Part shown: positions 54,762 to 64,000 of the stretch, piece by piece | Layout of the letters: each line of letters begins with the position of its first letter | Numbering within the stretch: the stretch's first letter is position 1 | Assembly (NCBI GenBank): GCA_026119935.1 | Contig: JALRMH010000034.1 | Location: 248,001 to 312,000, forward strand | Reading direction: 5' to 3' | From: Endothia cerciana | Taxonomy: Eukaryota > Ascomycota > Sordariomycetes > Diaporthales > Cryphonectriaceae | Length of the DNA stretch: 64,000 nucleotides | Position numbers and translations under genes: made by a program | The notes under the pieces: model-generated | What the model was told of the DNA's origin: nothing | The model's database searches: none | The model's input: only the letters and a program-made list of their open reading frames with translations

Positions 54762-56222
54762 TCACCGCCGCGACGGCGCACGTGATATGCGCGTCGTCTC
54801 CGTTCTGCGGCTGCGACGCGTATCTCTTGTCCTACCACCAGAGCTCGCGGAGCCTGCATATTCGGGTGGGAGGTTAGACTTAGGGTGATCATAATCATCC
54901 CTGTACCGGCCACCAGCGGCCGACGCGGAGCGGACGCTGTGCGAGCGCACAATGGACGCGGGACGAGGATCCCGGGGGTGGTGCGACTGCGCGGGTGTAT
55001 ATACAGAGGAGTACGTGTAATCGGAGGAGAACTCACTTGGGCTGCTGGCTGTGTACGAGTCCGAGAAGTAGCTCGAGCTGACCTCGCTCCTCGCGGCGCG
55101 GGACGAGCGCTTCGCCGCCGACTGCCGCCGCTTCTTGTCCCGCCGCAGACCCAGCAACACTAGCAGTGTGCCCAGTGCACCTGCCCCCAACCAGCTGGTC
55201 TGGTTCGATTCCCTCTTCTTCTCGGATGTCCGTCTGCTCTCTCCCGCAGCGGAACGCGCCGGACGGCTTGCGAACCAGCTGCTGTGCCGGTCTCGATCCA
55301 CATGACTGGAGGTCCTGGCCGCCCCACCGTGGCGGGTATAACGCTCCTCCTCAACGATGACCGTCTCGCGAGAGCGGTCGCGTCTCTTCCTCCTTGGGCC
55401 CAACCCCAGGAGTGCGAGCAGGCCATGCCACAGTCCACGCATAAGGCAGCAGGCACAGATGCCCAGCAAGATGACCACACCAGCCAGTGAGCCAATGACG
55501 ATGCCGGCAATGGCACCGCCGCTGAGACTGGAGCCGCCGGTGGTTGCCAGGGCCGTACCATTTCCGGAGCTTGTTGTGGTGGCGCTCAGGGCGGTCGCCG
55601 TGCTGGTGCTGGCGGACCCAGTACCGGTGACCCGGTAAGGCGCGCTGTATTGGGTGGTGATCGTGCTTCCGCTGGTGGTCACTGTTGTGGAGTACACCGA
55701 GTATGAGGTGGCCGCCGTTGTACCCGTGGCACTGGCGCCCGGGTTGGAACTGCACTGGCCGTCGTAGGCGCAGTACTGCCAGCTCGCGCAGCAGATGGAG
55801 CCGCAGGCTATCTCGCCGGAACCGGCTGGAGGGTCGCAAGTGCCGCCGGCGGCTGCGGTTGACGCAGCCCACGCGCTGGAGATGGTGCTTGTGAAGGTCT
55901 CCGTCTCCGTCCACGTTGTGGTGTAAACAGCGTAGCTGGAGCCGTCTCTTGGAATTAGAGGCGCCACGGTAGTGCACCCAGCAACACTATCTGATGTGAC
56001 GCATGTCTCGCCGTCGGAGCAGCAGTGTTCATTCTCACGACCGCAGTACGACGCGCAGCTTCGATCTCGTATGAACCCATAGCTCAGGGTGTTGTGTAAC
56101 TCGTCCTTCGGGTATGGACCGGCTAGTACTGGTTGTATGAGGGTGGAGATGGATAGAAGAATTGTGGGTATTATGGCCGTCGCGGGGAGCGGGCGATGCC
56201 GCTGCTGGCTTGATGGGCGCAT
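54762..56222 (-). CDS. Cys-rich, Ser/Thr-rich single-pass membrane protein of unknown function
   Basis: A 486-residue intronless ORF starting at an ATG in good context (CACCATG). Residues 1-35 form a signal peptide (ATAIIPTILLSISTLIQPVLA). The extracellular part has two Cys clusters, CASYCGRENEHCCSDGETC (about 57-75) and CDPPAGSGEIACGSICC...CAYDGQC (about 130-160), then a Ser/Thr-rich stalk likely O-glycosylated. A transmembrane helix lies at about 235-265 (AGIVIGSLAGVVILLGICAC). The cytosolic tail is long, Arg/Ser-rich and disordered, with a second hydrophobic stretch LGAGALGTLLVLLGL. The layout resembles fungal cell-wall stress sensors such as the WSC/Mid2 class, but I cannot match it to a named family. 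The frame opens earlier with TTG, not ATG. Confidence 0.8.
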   Translation of the reverse strand: MRPSSQQRHRPLPATAIIPTILLSISTLIQPVLAGPYPKDELHNTLSYGFIRDRSCASYCGRENEHCCSDGETCVTSDSVAGCTTVAPLIPRDGSSYAVYTTTWTETETFTSTISSAWAASTAAAGGTCDPPAGSGEIACGSICCASWQYCAYDGQCSSNPGASATGTTAATSYSVYSTTVTTSGSTITTQYSAPYRVTGTGSASTSTATALSATTTSSGNGTALATTGGSSLSGGAIAGIVIGSLAGVVILLGICACCLMRGLWHGLLALLGLGPRRKRRDRSRETVIVEEERYTRHGGAARTSSHVDRDRHSSWFASRPARSAAGESRRTSEKKRESNQTSWLGAGALGTLLVLLGLRRDKKRRQSAAKRSSRAARSEVSSSYFSDSYTASSPSEFSSDYTYSSVYTPAQSHHPRDPRPASIVRSHSVRSASAAGGRYRDDYDHPKSNLPPEYAGSASSGGRTRDTRRSRRTETTRISRAPSRR

Positions 56223-58331
56223 GGTGATGAATGCGCTCACAATCCGCAAGGGCTTGTGGCGTAGGGAAATGTTGGAGATGGGGGAGGAGAGAGAGGAGCC
56301 GTCAGAGCTGCCTTTCTTGTCGTGATCTTCGTTCGGCGGTGAACCGTCGAAGTGGCAGGCAGCCGAGAAGCTGGAGCTGCAGGTGCGTGCCCCTCCTCGC
56401 TGGCACCACCACCACCACCCTCTGGTCTAGTCTCGCGCAATCTTGACCTGCAGCTTCAGATAATCGAGCGGGGTAATCTCGGGAGGCGTGATGAGAAGGA
56501 CGGGGAAGTTCAGGGCCTCAATCTTGCGCTCCGAGCCGTTCCGTGTCTCAGCTTAAACGGAGGACAATGGGATTTTTGGAGGGTTGGGTCTGAAAAGGGC
56601 TGGACTGGAATGAAGGCGGAGCGAAGATGTCGCAGGCCGTCTCGATTTGATCGCACGGGCTCCGGGTTCGTGAGCTGGTCCTTGAGCCTTGCCCAAACAG
56701 TCTTTAGTTGCTGGCGCCTTGTAGCTGTGAGGTTTATCTGAGCCCTGCGAGTTGGGACTGAAGAAACCTGAATCGAGGCGAATAAGGTGTGAGGCTTGAG
56801 TATGAAGAAGGGAGGTCGGGAGAAACAGGATGACGGATGAGATAGGGAAAACAAACAACAAGGAAGAAGAAGAAAACAATTGTAAACAGAAAATAAGAGC
56901 ACGATACGAAGGGGTAAGAGCGGGAGGTTATTCAGTGTTCCCGTTGAGATGTGACGCCAGATTGGTCGCCTGGTTTAATCCGATGGCTGGACGTGAAAAT
57001 CATCCCAACTTATCTCACGCCTTTCCCCGGATCCTAGAGGGGCAGGCTACCTAGTAACGTCCCTTGAAATCTTCCTAGGCCAGGACGTTCTTGGTTGGGA
57101 TGCAGGGTGCGATGCTCAGCCCACGGCCAGAAGCTGTGAGTGGGAGCTTGTAAGTGGCAGCTGTGGTGTGGGCTCCGGTGGCTGGGAGACAGGCACCCCA
57201 ACCACCCTCTATTCCACCTGGATGTCTCTTTCGTCAGGGTACCCTGAGACTGAGACCCTGATTTTGCGACATTTGTTCGCCTGTCTCTCTCTCTCTCTCT
57301 CTCTCTCTCCCTCTCTCTCCCTCCTTCTCTCTGTCAGGTGTCAATTCAGGACTGACTGGCCTACGGAATACATCGTCATCTCGTTGACGCATTTTGGGTG
57401 TGTGCTGTCATCCTGGTATCCATCTATGAGCCACAGTCGACGTCAACAGTACAACGACACAATGACATCTGCGCAGAATCTTTTGCTGGTTGAGAAACCC
57501 AAACATCTGTCAGGTTGTGTACAGTGTTACTGTGGGATGACTGAAATGGGAATGTCATAGGTCTACACTGTGGGATCTTGACACTGCTCAGGGCAGCCTG
57601 CACTCTGCGCTGAGCAAGTTATCAGCTTAGGCCTCGGCTGCAGCTGTTGTGCCCTGTCAACAGCTCGCCCTCAGTCGCCATGGATGCCATGAGAGGTCAA
57701 GCAGGGGGGCACCATGCCCGGCCCGAGCCCCCGTGGCCCAGGCCAGTCCTGCCTGTCAGCAGCTGATTGATTTCTGCCGGGCCGTTCAGCAGCTGGCCGC
57801 AAGACCCCGTCAACAATCAGCTCCGGGGTCATTTCTCTACACCGTGATGCCGTGAGGCTCGGATTCGCAGAAACCCCCACCCCCAACTAGCCTGAATATC
57901 GGCTTGTGAGACGCTCATGTTACTGCAGCAGAGGACAAGGCTGGCTTCACAGATGGACCAGTCATCACTGACTTCTCAAGCTCGAAATCGCACAAGATTG
58001 ATGTCATACCTTTCATCAAAGACGACTTCGTGGTATTGTCACTCGGTTAGCAAGCCTCTCAAGGGCACGCCGTAATATCTTGAAATCTCCGCGCCTGTAG
58101 CAGCAACCGCCTCGCCGTGTCATACGCTCACGTCCGCGCAAAAGGTATATCGGGGTGCCGTCTTTGTGACTCCGAGGAGCGATCGATTGATTCGTCAAAG
58201 CTCCGATTCTTTTTTGAAAATCCCGTAGCGTCATGCTACATGACATGCAAGTCCCAATTGATGAACCCCCCTGCCACTCCAGTGAACCCAGGAAAGCACA
58301 AAGAAACCGAAGGCCTGTTGGCTGCCCTTCT
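56223..58331. other. Intergenic region between the membrane-protein gene and RPL9
   Basis: About 2.1 kb. The first 700 bp is probably the promoter/leader of the membrane-protein gene but includes an open minus-strand stretch (56428-56556) with very protein-like sequence, reported separately. A CT microsatellite sits at about 57287-57311. The rest is unremarkable. Confidence 0.5.
57287..57325. repeat. (CT)n microsatellite
   Basis: About 12 CT units continuing as CCCTCTCTC. Confidence 0.85.
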
Positions 58332-59352
58332 TTACGCCTCGTCGACGATATTGCCCTTCTCCGACACGTACATACCGTCCAGGAACTATAGCTGCTTGTC
58401 AGCACCCGGCCACTAGGTTCACGCACTCCTCTGGTGGTAGGACTGCGCCGTGAATATTTTCTTACCTTTCGGATATCCTTGTTCCGCACCCTGCAGATCT
58501 GCTGGATGTCCGCTGCGCTCTGGGAGACAGCCTCGAGGGAGTTGCCGCTCAGGACCAGCTCATCCTTCTGGGCCTTGGAGACCTCGACATCGACACCTTG
58601 CTGCATGATGACCCGGCGCACGAGCTTCTCGCCGATGAAGTTTCTGCACGTAAAAAAACGTATCAGCCTTCCGGTTCCAGCCAGCCTGGCAGACTTTTCC
58701 CCATATGGTTCTCCCGCTCGTGAAACTCCTGCTTCGCCTCAGACCTACCGGATCTCGACCTCGTAGACGCCCTCAGAGTTCTTGTCCAGGTTGACGTTGA
58801 TGGGGAAATGGGCATAGACGTATCGCATCTTGTACTTGAAGCCCTTGGTGACACCGATGATCAGGTTGTTGAGAATGGTGCGGACGGTACGGAGGGCGGC
58901 CACGTTCTTGCGGACACCGTGGTGAATGTGGATGGCGATGACGTTGGTCTTTGGCTTGGTGAAGCTGACGGCAATGTGGGACAGGTCCTTGACCAGCTTG
59001 CCGCGGGGGCCCTCGACGGTGATCTGGCGAGCCTTGATGTGCATCTTGACTGTTCGTAGAAGATAAATCTGTCAGCATTTGCCACGAAAGACGTGCGGAC
59101 CCTGCTTGCATTCCAGCCCCCTTGGCCAGTAGTCGCCAGCCGAGCCAGATTTCGCAGAATCCCCCCTTTGAGCTGTATCGTGTTGCTGTGGTCCCGTCCC
59201 CCTGGGTTCGACTGCAGGAGGGGATTTTGCCGTTGGGCGAAATGGAGAGGGCTCGTGATTGTCGCGAGACCGTTTGCTCTGCATTCCTTCATTTTCGCGT
59301 GTTCGTTTCTCATCCAGCGCTCCGGCCCTGTCATGTACAGTCCTCCTCTTTC

Positions 59353-59385
<33 letters not shown>

Positions 59386-59504
59386 GGCTGGCGATGTGCT
59401 CGGGGTACCGAGAGTGGTGGTGCAGTCGGGAAACATTCAATCAATCAATCAATCGTACCTCCAGCTGGAATCTCCAGCGTCTCCTCGGAGTGGATGTACT
59501 TCAT
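58332..59504 (-). CDS. RPL9: 60S ribosomal protein L9 (uL6), exons 59459..59504, 58749..59049, 58466..58643, 58332..58385
   Basis: A 192-residue uL6-family protein of the cytosolic large subunit, exactly the usual length. Exon 1 codes MKYIHSEETLEIPAG and is followed by a 409-bp intron with GTACGA and CAG ends. Exon 2 gives VKMHIKARQITVEGPRGKL, IHHGVRKNVAALRTVRTILNN and YVYAHFPINVNLD. Exon 3 gives NFIGEKLVRRVIMQQGVDVE and ADIQQICRVRNKDIRK. Exon 4 gives FLDGMYVSEKGNIVDEA. All three introns keep phase (acceptors CAG, CAG, TAG). The large first intron close to the start codon is typical of fungal ribosomal-protein genes. It diverges from VPS26. Confidence 0.96.
59352..59454. repeat. (CTGG)n and (TCAA)n microsatellites in RPL9 intron 1
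   Basis: About eight CTGG units (59352-59385) and four to five TCAA units (59437-59454). The second ends only a few bases from the 5' splice site of the intron (59458). Confidence 0.85.
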
Positions 59505-60575
59505 CTTGCCTGGCGATTCTGGGTGGTCGTGGGCGAGATGAGGTTTGATGTTTGTCAGTGGGTTGGCTGGTCGTCTTTCAACAGGACCTCTCGAAAGACC
59601 AGACTCGGACTGGTGGGCAGCAAGCCCTGCGAAAATTCTGGTCCCAGTTTTGGGTGGTCCACGTGACTTATCATTAGCGCCGCCCGGATAAGGCAGGCAG
59701 GTCCCGATAAACCCTGGGCCGCAAACCCTACCCCTGGCAATGAACCCCAACCCTGCAGCGCTCAACCAAGGCATTCTCGTGAGACTCTCTGGCCTGAACA
59801 AGGCCCTATCTTGCGATCAAAGTTGGGAGAGCGAGGTGAGGCTGTCAGACCATTTGCGACTTCTTGTCCGGTCTGAGGTTTAATTTTCGGCCAAAACCCG
59901 AGGACAACCGCCTGAAGTGCACCGTACAGTGCCATCGATGGCCTACGAACGTAGGTCCTTGCTACGGCTGTGACGCCCAGGTCCCAATGGGCTCTGCGAC
60001 ATGTCCTCTTCAGGAGCGGGTCCTGCAGCGCCTTGCTCTCGCGCGGGCTGTTCGAGAAATCGTTCAGGACAGGTGCCCAGGTATGCGTCCAGACGCTGTT
60101 GTGGACCCGAGCTTGGTCCTATCCGAGTCGAGAGCAGCATGCCCGCGCCTCGTTGTAGATTCTGGGGTTCTCAGAAACTGGTCTCGTCGCCAGAATCTCC
60201 TTTACAGGTCTCGAACGGTCGTCACCCAGACTCCTTCTGCTGAGTGATGCGCTCTACTACAGGTGATACTGTCTCGAGTCGCGACTTACACTGCTTACCC
60301 CTGTCGCTGCTCCACTCCTGGGGCGGAAGCTTGGGTGCTGCAGTGGGTGCTTGGCCAGCAGTGACATCGCCCGCGCCGCGATCCCCTTCCGCAGCAACCC
60401 ACCTTACTCGGTCACACACACCTCCCACGCCCTTCGCGACCGCGGTCACTGACGACTGCACGACTGCACGACGCAACAAGACCCGGCAGCAAGTCTACCG
60501 GTCGATCGAGCCCTTATCCCGGGGTAGAATTCCCAACAATCAGCCCGCCCGCCGAGCTCGCGGAAGGCCGGCAAC
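59505..60575. other. Divergent promoter region between RPL9 and VPS26
   Basis: About 1.07 kb. It contains two AAACCCT cores (59709-59715 and 59723-59731) about 210-220 bp upstream of the RPL9 start. Otherwise no feature is recognised. Confidence 0.5.
59709..59731 (-). promoter_or_regulatory. Paired telobox-like sites upstream of RPL9
   Basis: AAACCCTGG and AAACCCTAC separated by a few bases; on the gene strand TAGGGTTT-like. Tbf1-type factors binding such sites regulate ribosomal-protein genes in many ascomycetes. Role here is inferred. Confidence 0.35.
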
Positions 60576-61802
60576 ATGTCGTACTTCTTCGCGACCCCCG
60601 TCGACATCGACATCGTCCTCGAGGATGCTGACGATCGCGCAATGGTCGATGTCAAGCTCGACAAGAACAGGCGCGAGAAGGCCCCTCTGTACATGGATGG
60701 CGAGTCGGTCAAGGGCGCCGTCACCGTCCGCCCAAAGGATGGCAAGCGCCTCGAGCACACTGGTATCAAGGTCCAGTTCATCGGCACAATAGGTACTTGC
60801 TTGACCGTCCCCCGCTTGCTAGAAGTTCGCACGGGGGGAGATGGGAATTATTCAGATGGGCAGGAAGGAGTGCTGCTGATGCCGGCACCGACGCTGATGC
60901 TGTCCACCCGCAGAAATGTTCTTTGACCGCGGCAACCACTACGAGTTCCTGTCCCTCGTCCAGGAGCTCGCCGCCCCTGGTGAGCTGCAGCACCCCCAGA
61001 CCTTCGACTTCAACTTCAAGAACGTCGAGAAGCAGTACGAATCATACAACGGCATCAACGTCAAGCTGCGCTACTACGTGCGCGTCACCGTCTCCCGCCG
61101 CATGGCCGACGTCATCCGCGAGAAGGACATCTGGGTCTACAGCTACCGCATCCCGCCCGAGATGAACTCCTCCATCAAGATGGACGTCGGTATTGAGGAC
61201 TGTCTGCATATTGAGTTCGAGTACTCGAAGAGCAAGTACCATCTTAAGGACGTGATTGTGGGCAGGATTTACTTCCTGTTGGTGAGGCTCAAGATCAAGC
61301 ACATGGAGCTGAGCATTATCCGGAGGGAGACGACTGGTGCGGCACCAAATCAGTACAACGAGAGCGAGACCTTGGTGCGGTTTGAGGTCAGTAAGAGGCT
61401 CAGGTCACGGTGGCGTCGTGTTGCGAACGCGGCATGTGGGCTGACGCTGCATGCTCTGAACAGATCATGGACGGTTCACCATCAAGAGGGGAGACCATCC
61501 CCATCCGGTTGTTCCTGGGAGGCTTCGACCTGACACCCACATTCCGCGATGTCAACAAGAAATTCTCTACAAGGTATTACCTGAGTCTAGTGCTGATTGA
61601 CGAAGGTGAGTTCGTACTCGAGAGGATATGCCCAACTGTTTGAGTGCGCCAGCTGACATATGCTGCAGATGCTCGGAGATACTTCAAGCAGTCTGAGATC
61701 ATACTATACCGCCAGGCCCCTGAGATCGCCAACGGAGCTGGCCCGGACGGACTACCTGCACCGCCCGAGGACAAGATAACGACGGTCCCGGCAGAAAGGT
61801 AG
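60576..61802 (+). CDS. VPS26: Retromer subunit Vps26, exons 60576..60792, 60914..61386, 61464..61605, 61669..61802
   Basis: A 321-residue arrestin-fold subunit of the retromer cargo-recognition core (with Vps35 and Vps29), which recycles receptors from endosomes to the Golgi. Diagnostic blocks: MSYFFATPVDIDIVLED, YMDGESVKGAVTVRPKDGKR, GIKVQFIGTIEMFFDRGNHY, KQYESYNGINVKLRYYVRVT, MDVGIEDCLHIEFEYSKSKY, GETIPIRLFLGGFDLTPTFR and VNKKFSTRYYLSLVLIDED. Introns 60793-60913, 61387-61463 and 61606-61668 have GT-AG ends and consistent phase. Length is usual for the family. Confidence 0.97.
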
Positions 61803-63460
61803 TAATTGCAATGTTAGTTTTTGCAACATTTTTCGAGTGGCCTCATGCAGCCCCCAATGGAATTCATGTACCACTTAAAGGGTTATTCCCAACAGTTTCA
61901 TTCATACTTCAGCATTGGTTCGGCGTTCTGCGGTCCTAGTACTCAGCAAGATGGTTGGTTGTGTTAATTGCAAATAAAAATCTTAATCTCGAAAAGGACG
62001 GACATTATCATCTCGTCTCCAGTCCTCCATCAGCTCAGGTCCATTCCAGAGAGCCCACTGCACCTCCCTCAACCCAACCGTGGAGATTTCCTCCAACCAG
62101 TCGCTCTCGGTTGAGGTCTTGGTCTTGGTGCACTTGTGGGCTCTGCACTGTGGACTATTTCTCGTCAGCGGGCACACATCAAGCTGCCTTATCTGAATAC
62201 CCTCTTTCAAGATCTGTCAATCCGCCTCTGGATGTACCTCTGTATTCGCCACAGCAGATTGGATGCGAGTGCTGGGGCATAATGACCGACGCAACTTTCT
62301 TGATTTTAGGGGCTTGCATCTCTGCCCATGCTTGTATGCCTGGCTGAATCATTTAGCATCAATCTTGGTCCTTCATTCCTGTAGTGCGTCAAGTGACCAC
62401 CTGCAGGTATTCTCCCTGCTCTGAAGACTCGCACAACCAAACCTTCACCTGGTGGATAGGTATGTCCTGTTCACATACCCCTCAGGGAGCCAAGGACATC
62501 ATTGTCCACAGCTCGACGTGTGGTTAATGATCATGTATCATTATACTCTACCAGGATCTGGCTAGTGTCAAACAGTGAGCGGGCCCCTAGCCCTGGATCT
62601 CAACGTTGTCCAGGGTATAGGATACCTTGAGGTCTTCACCCGGGCTGGCGTTGTCATCCTCGGTATATAGTTGACGGTGGAGCTATTGTATCTGCATCTA
62701 GTGTATAGTCGTCGGCTCAGGACCATCCCAAGGTGAAGCTACTTGGGTTTACTTGGGTTTCGATCATCATCTAGTCATCGAGCCAGGACTTTTCTCTGGA
62801 TGGGGATGGTTTCGACCGTCTCCAGCCAAAGGTCTCCAGTCCGTGGCAAGCACGGAGAGATGGTGTACGCGATGTACCAGGAGGTATTCCCCTGCCGTCT
62901 TGCTCATCCGGGCCGAGGTGAAATCTGCCCAGTATATCCGCCCTGGCAAGTAAATCACTCCCCTGAGGGTGAATGCCTCCTCTATCGACAAACGTTTTGT
63001 CTCTCTCCTTTCAACCCATCTCCCACTGGCACTGACGATTTCCAGCCGCAACAAGAAAGAAAGAAAGACAAGCAGGTTGCGGTGTGTGTATGGAGAATAT
63101 CTCTGAGAACCGGGCACAGCACGAGCAGGTAGTCCACCATGAGCACGCACGCTATGCCGGCCCCGTTTTTTATACGTGCTCCCCTTCGACGAGCACCTCT
63201 CTAACCACGCCATCTACGCCAATCTCAAGAGTACTTACTAGTGTCACCCTGCTAGTGGCACCCTGATGGCACCCTGATGGTAAGCCTCTCCAGATGATCA
63301 CATCCCCTTTTTAGGCTGTTATTCGAGGCATTTCCCCTTTGGATCAGAGCGACTCTGAGGAAAATCGAAGACCTCCTGAGAACCTCCGTCCTCTGTTCCC
63401 TGTTCCCTGTTCCCCGAAGCTGTAATATATATTTTCTCTGGCTTTTCGATATAGACCACA
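61803..63460. other. Intergenic region downstream of VPS26
   Basis: About 1.66 kb. Small tandem repeats occur (GGTTTACTTGGGTTT near 62745; CACCCTGATGG twice near 63258; TGTTCCC three times near 63391). A minus-strand open stretch around 62770-62990 has moderately protein-like sequence without recognisable domain. No gene is called. Confidence 0.45.
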
Positions 63461-63930
63461 GTGGGCGGCAAGAGAACCCAGCGGCCGTATCGCCAGGGAA
63501 TGCTCGAGAGTATCGAGGCGGAGGGCTGCAAGCTCCAGCAGGACCAGTCACGCAAGAACGCAATCGTCAGCCGGCTTCACGGCTTCGACAAGGAGCTCGA
63601 CAACCACACGCTATTCAAGGACCTTCCCGCCTCGACGGTGCCGGCCCGCTCACCGCGGCGGAGCCCGACGGCAAGACCACCAAGGGACGCCGTTGTGTTC
63701 CGCCCTCCAGAACATGCGCTGGGCCCTCTTCCATGGCGGCAGGATGTTGAAGAGGTATCATCTGACCGGGCCAAGCAGGCCTTACAGTGCCTGGACGAGA
63801 TGGAGAAGGAGGGCGTGTTGGCGGGGCATGGGCGTCGAGGAGGTTCAGAAGGCCCTGGGGGATGCCAAGATCTGATACCTGACATTCGTCACGTTATACC
63901 GCGGCAAGTCGGAAAGCCTGTCACGGAGGC
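63461..63930 (+). pseudogene. Broken gene or degraded exon of unknown family
   Basis: Protein-like sequence is spread over shifting frames. One frame reads RQGMLESIEAEGCKLQQDQS and LHGFDKELDNHTLFKDLPAS (63461-63640). Another then reads ALQNMRWALFHGGRMLKRYH (about 63705-63765). The first frame returns with AKQALQCLDEMEKEGVLAG, then the second with GMGVEEVQKALGDAKI, a TGA (63873-63875), and YLTFVTLYRGKSESLSRRLL. Several small frame changes plus an in-frame stop fit a decayed gene, or a live gene with assembly errors. No conserved domain is recognised. It may belong to a larger locus beyond the window. Confidence 0.5.
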
Positions 63931-64000
63931 TGCTGCCATCCTGAACAATAGTTCATAGATCACGAGCGGCGCGATCATACGCCCCGTCCATTTGTCATCT

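Noticed and set aside
55201..55215. GGTTCGATTCC resembling a tRNA B box
   Set aside because: It lies inside a well-supported coding sequence and the flanks do not form a T stem or acceptor stem.
62767..63213. 148-codon minus-strand open frame with locally protein-like sequence
   Set aside because: Only about 60 residues look coding, no domain is recognised and no exon partners are visible; kept as a note, not a gene.

Overview
The window looks like nuclear DNA of a filamentous ascomycete, most likely a GC-rich Sordariomycete. Genes carry short GT-AG introns (roughly 50-410 bp), the products are core eukaryotic proteins, and the lineage-specific ones (bL21m/MRPL49, a tailed PMP3-family protein, a Cys/Ser/Thr-rich one-pass membrane protein, a degenerate C2H2 factor) have a Pezizomycotina character. 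There are no operons or bacterial elements. I saw no tRNA or rRNA gene and no recognisable transposon. The species assignment is inference.

Layout. Bases 1-21.4 kb are gene-dense: the 3' part of EMC3; RPC25 (RNA polymerase III) on the minus strand; a NUFIP1-like CCCH protein; SPT2 (minus); ribosomal stalk protein P2; the kinase MPS1; mitochondrial ribosomal protein MRPL49 (minus); a PMP3/RCI-family membrane protein (minus); a secreted lipocalin (minus); and APC2 (minus). From 21.4 to 50 kb there is almost no coding potential. One C2H2-type regulator gene (29.9-31.1 kb, minus) sits alone between an 8.6-kb and an 18.9-kb non-coding stretch full of microsatellites, poly-G/poly-C tracts and a recurring nonamer. 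From 50 kb the dense pattern resumes: GCV1 (plus), VMA13 (minus), a Cys-rich membrane protein (minus), RPL9 (minus), VPS26 (plus), and at the right edge a broken gene.

The genes are mostly unrelated housekeeping functions: ER insertion, Pol III transcription, snoRNP assembly/RNA binding, chromatin, translation, spindle checkpoint, anaphase promotion, glycine cleavage, vacuolar acidification and retromer. MPS1 and APC2 both act on the metaphase-anaphase decision but are separated by three other genes. The most unusual parts are the gene desert around the zinc-finger gene, the nonamer TACTATGTA confined to it, and mirrored C-run/T-run/G-run tracts that could fold into hairpins. Exon boundaries were derived by hand from splice consensus and family conservation; none was tested against transcripts.
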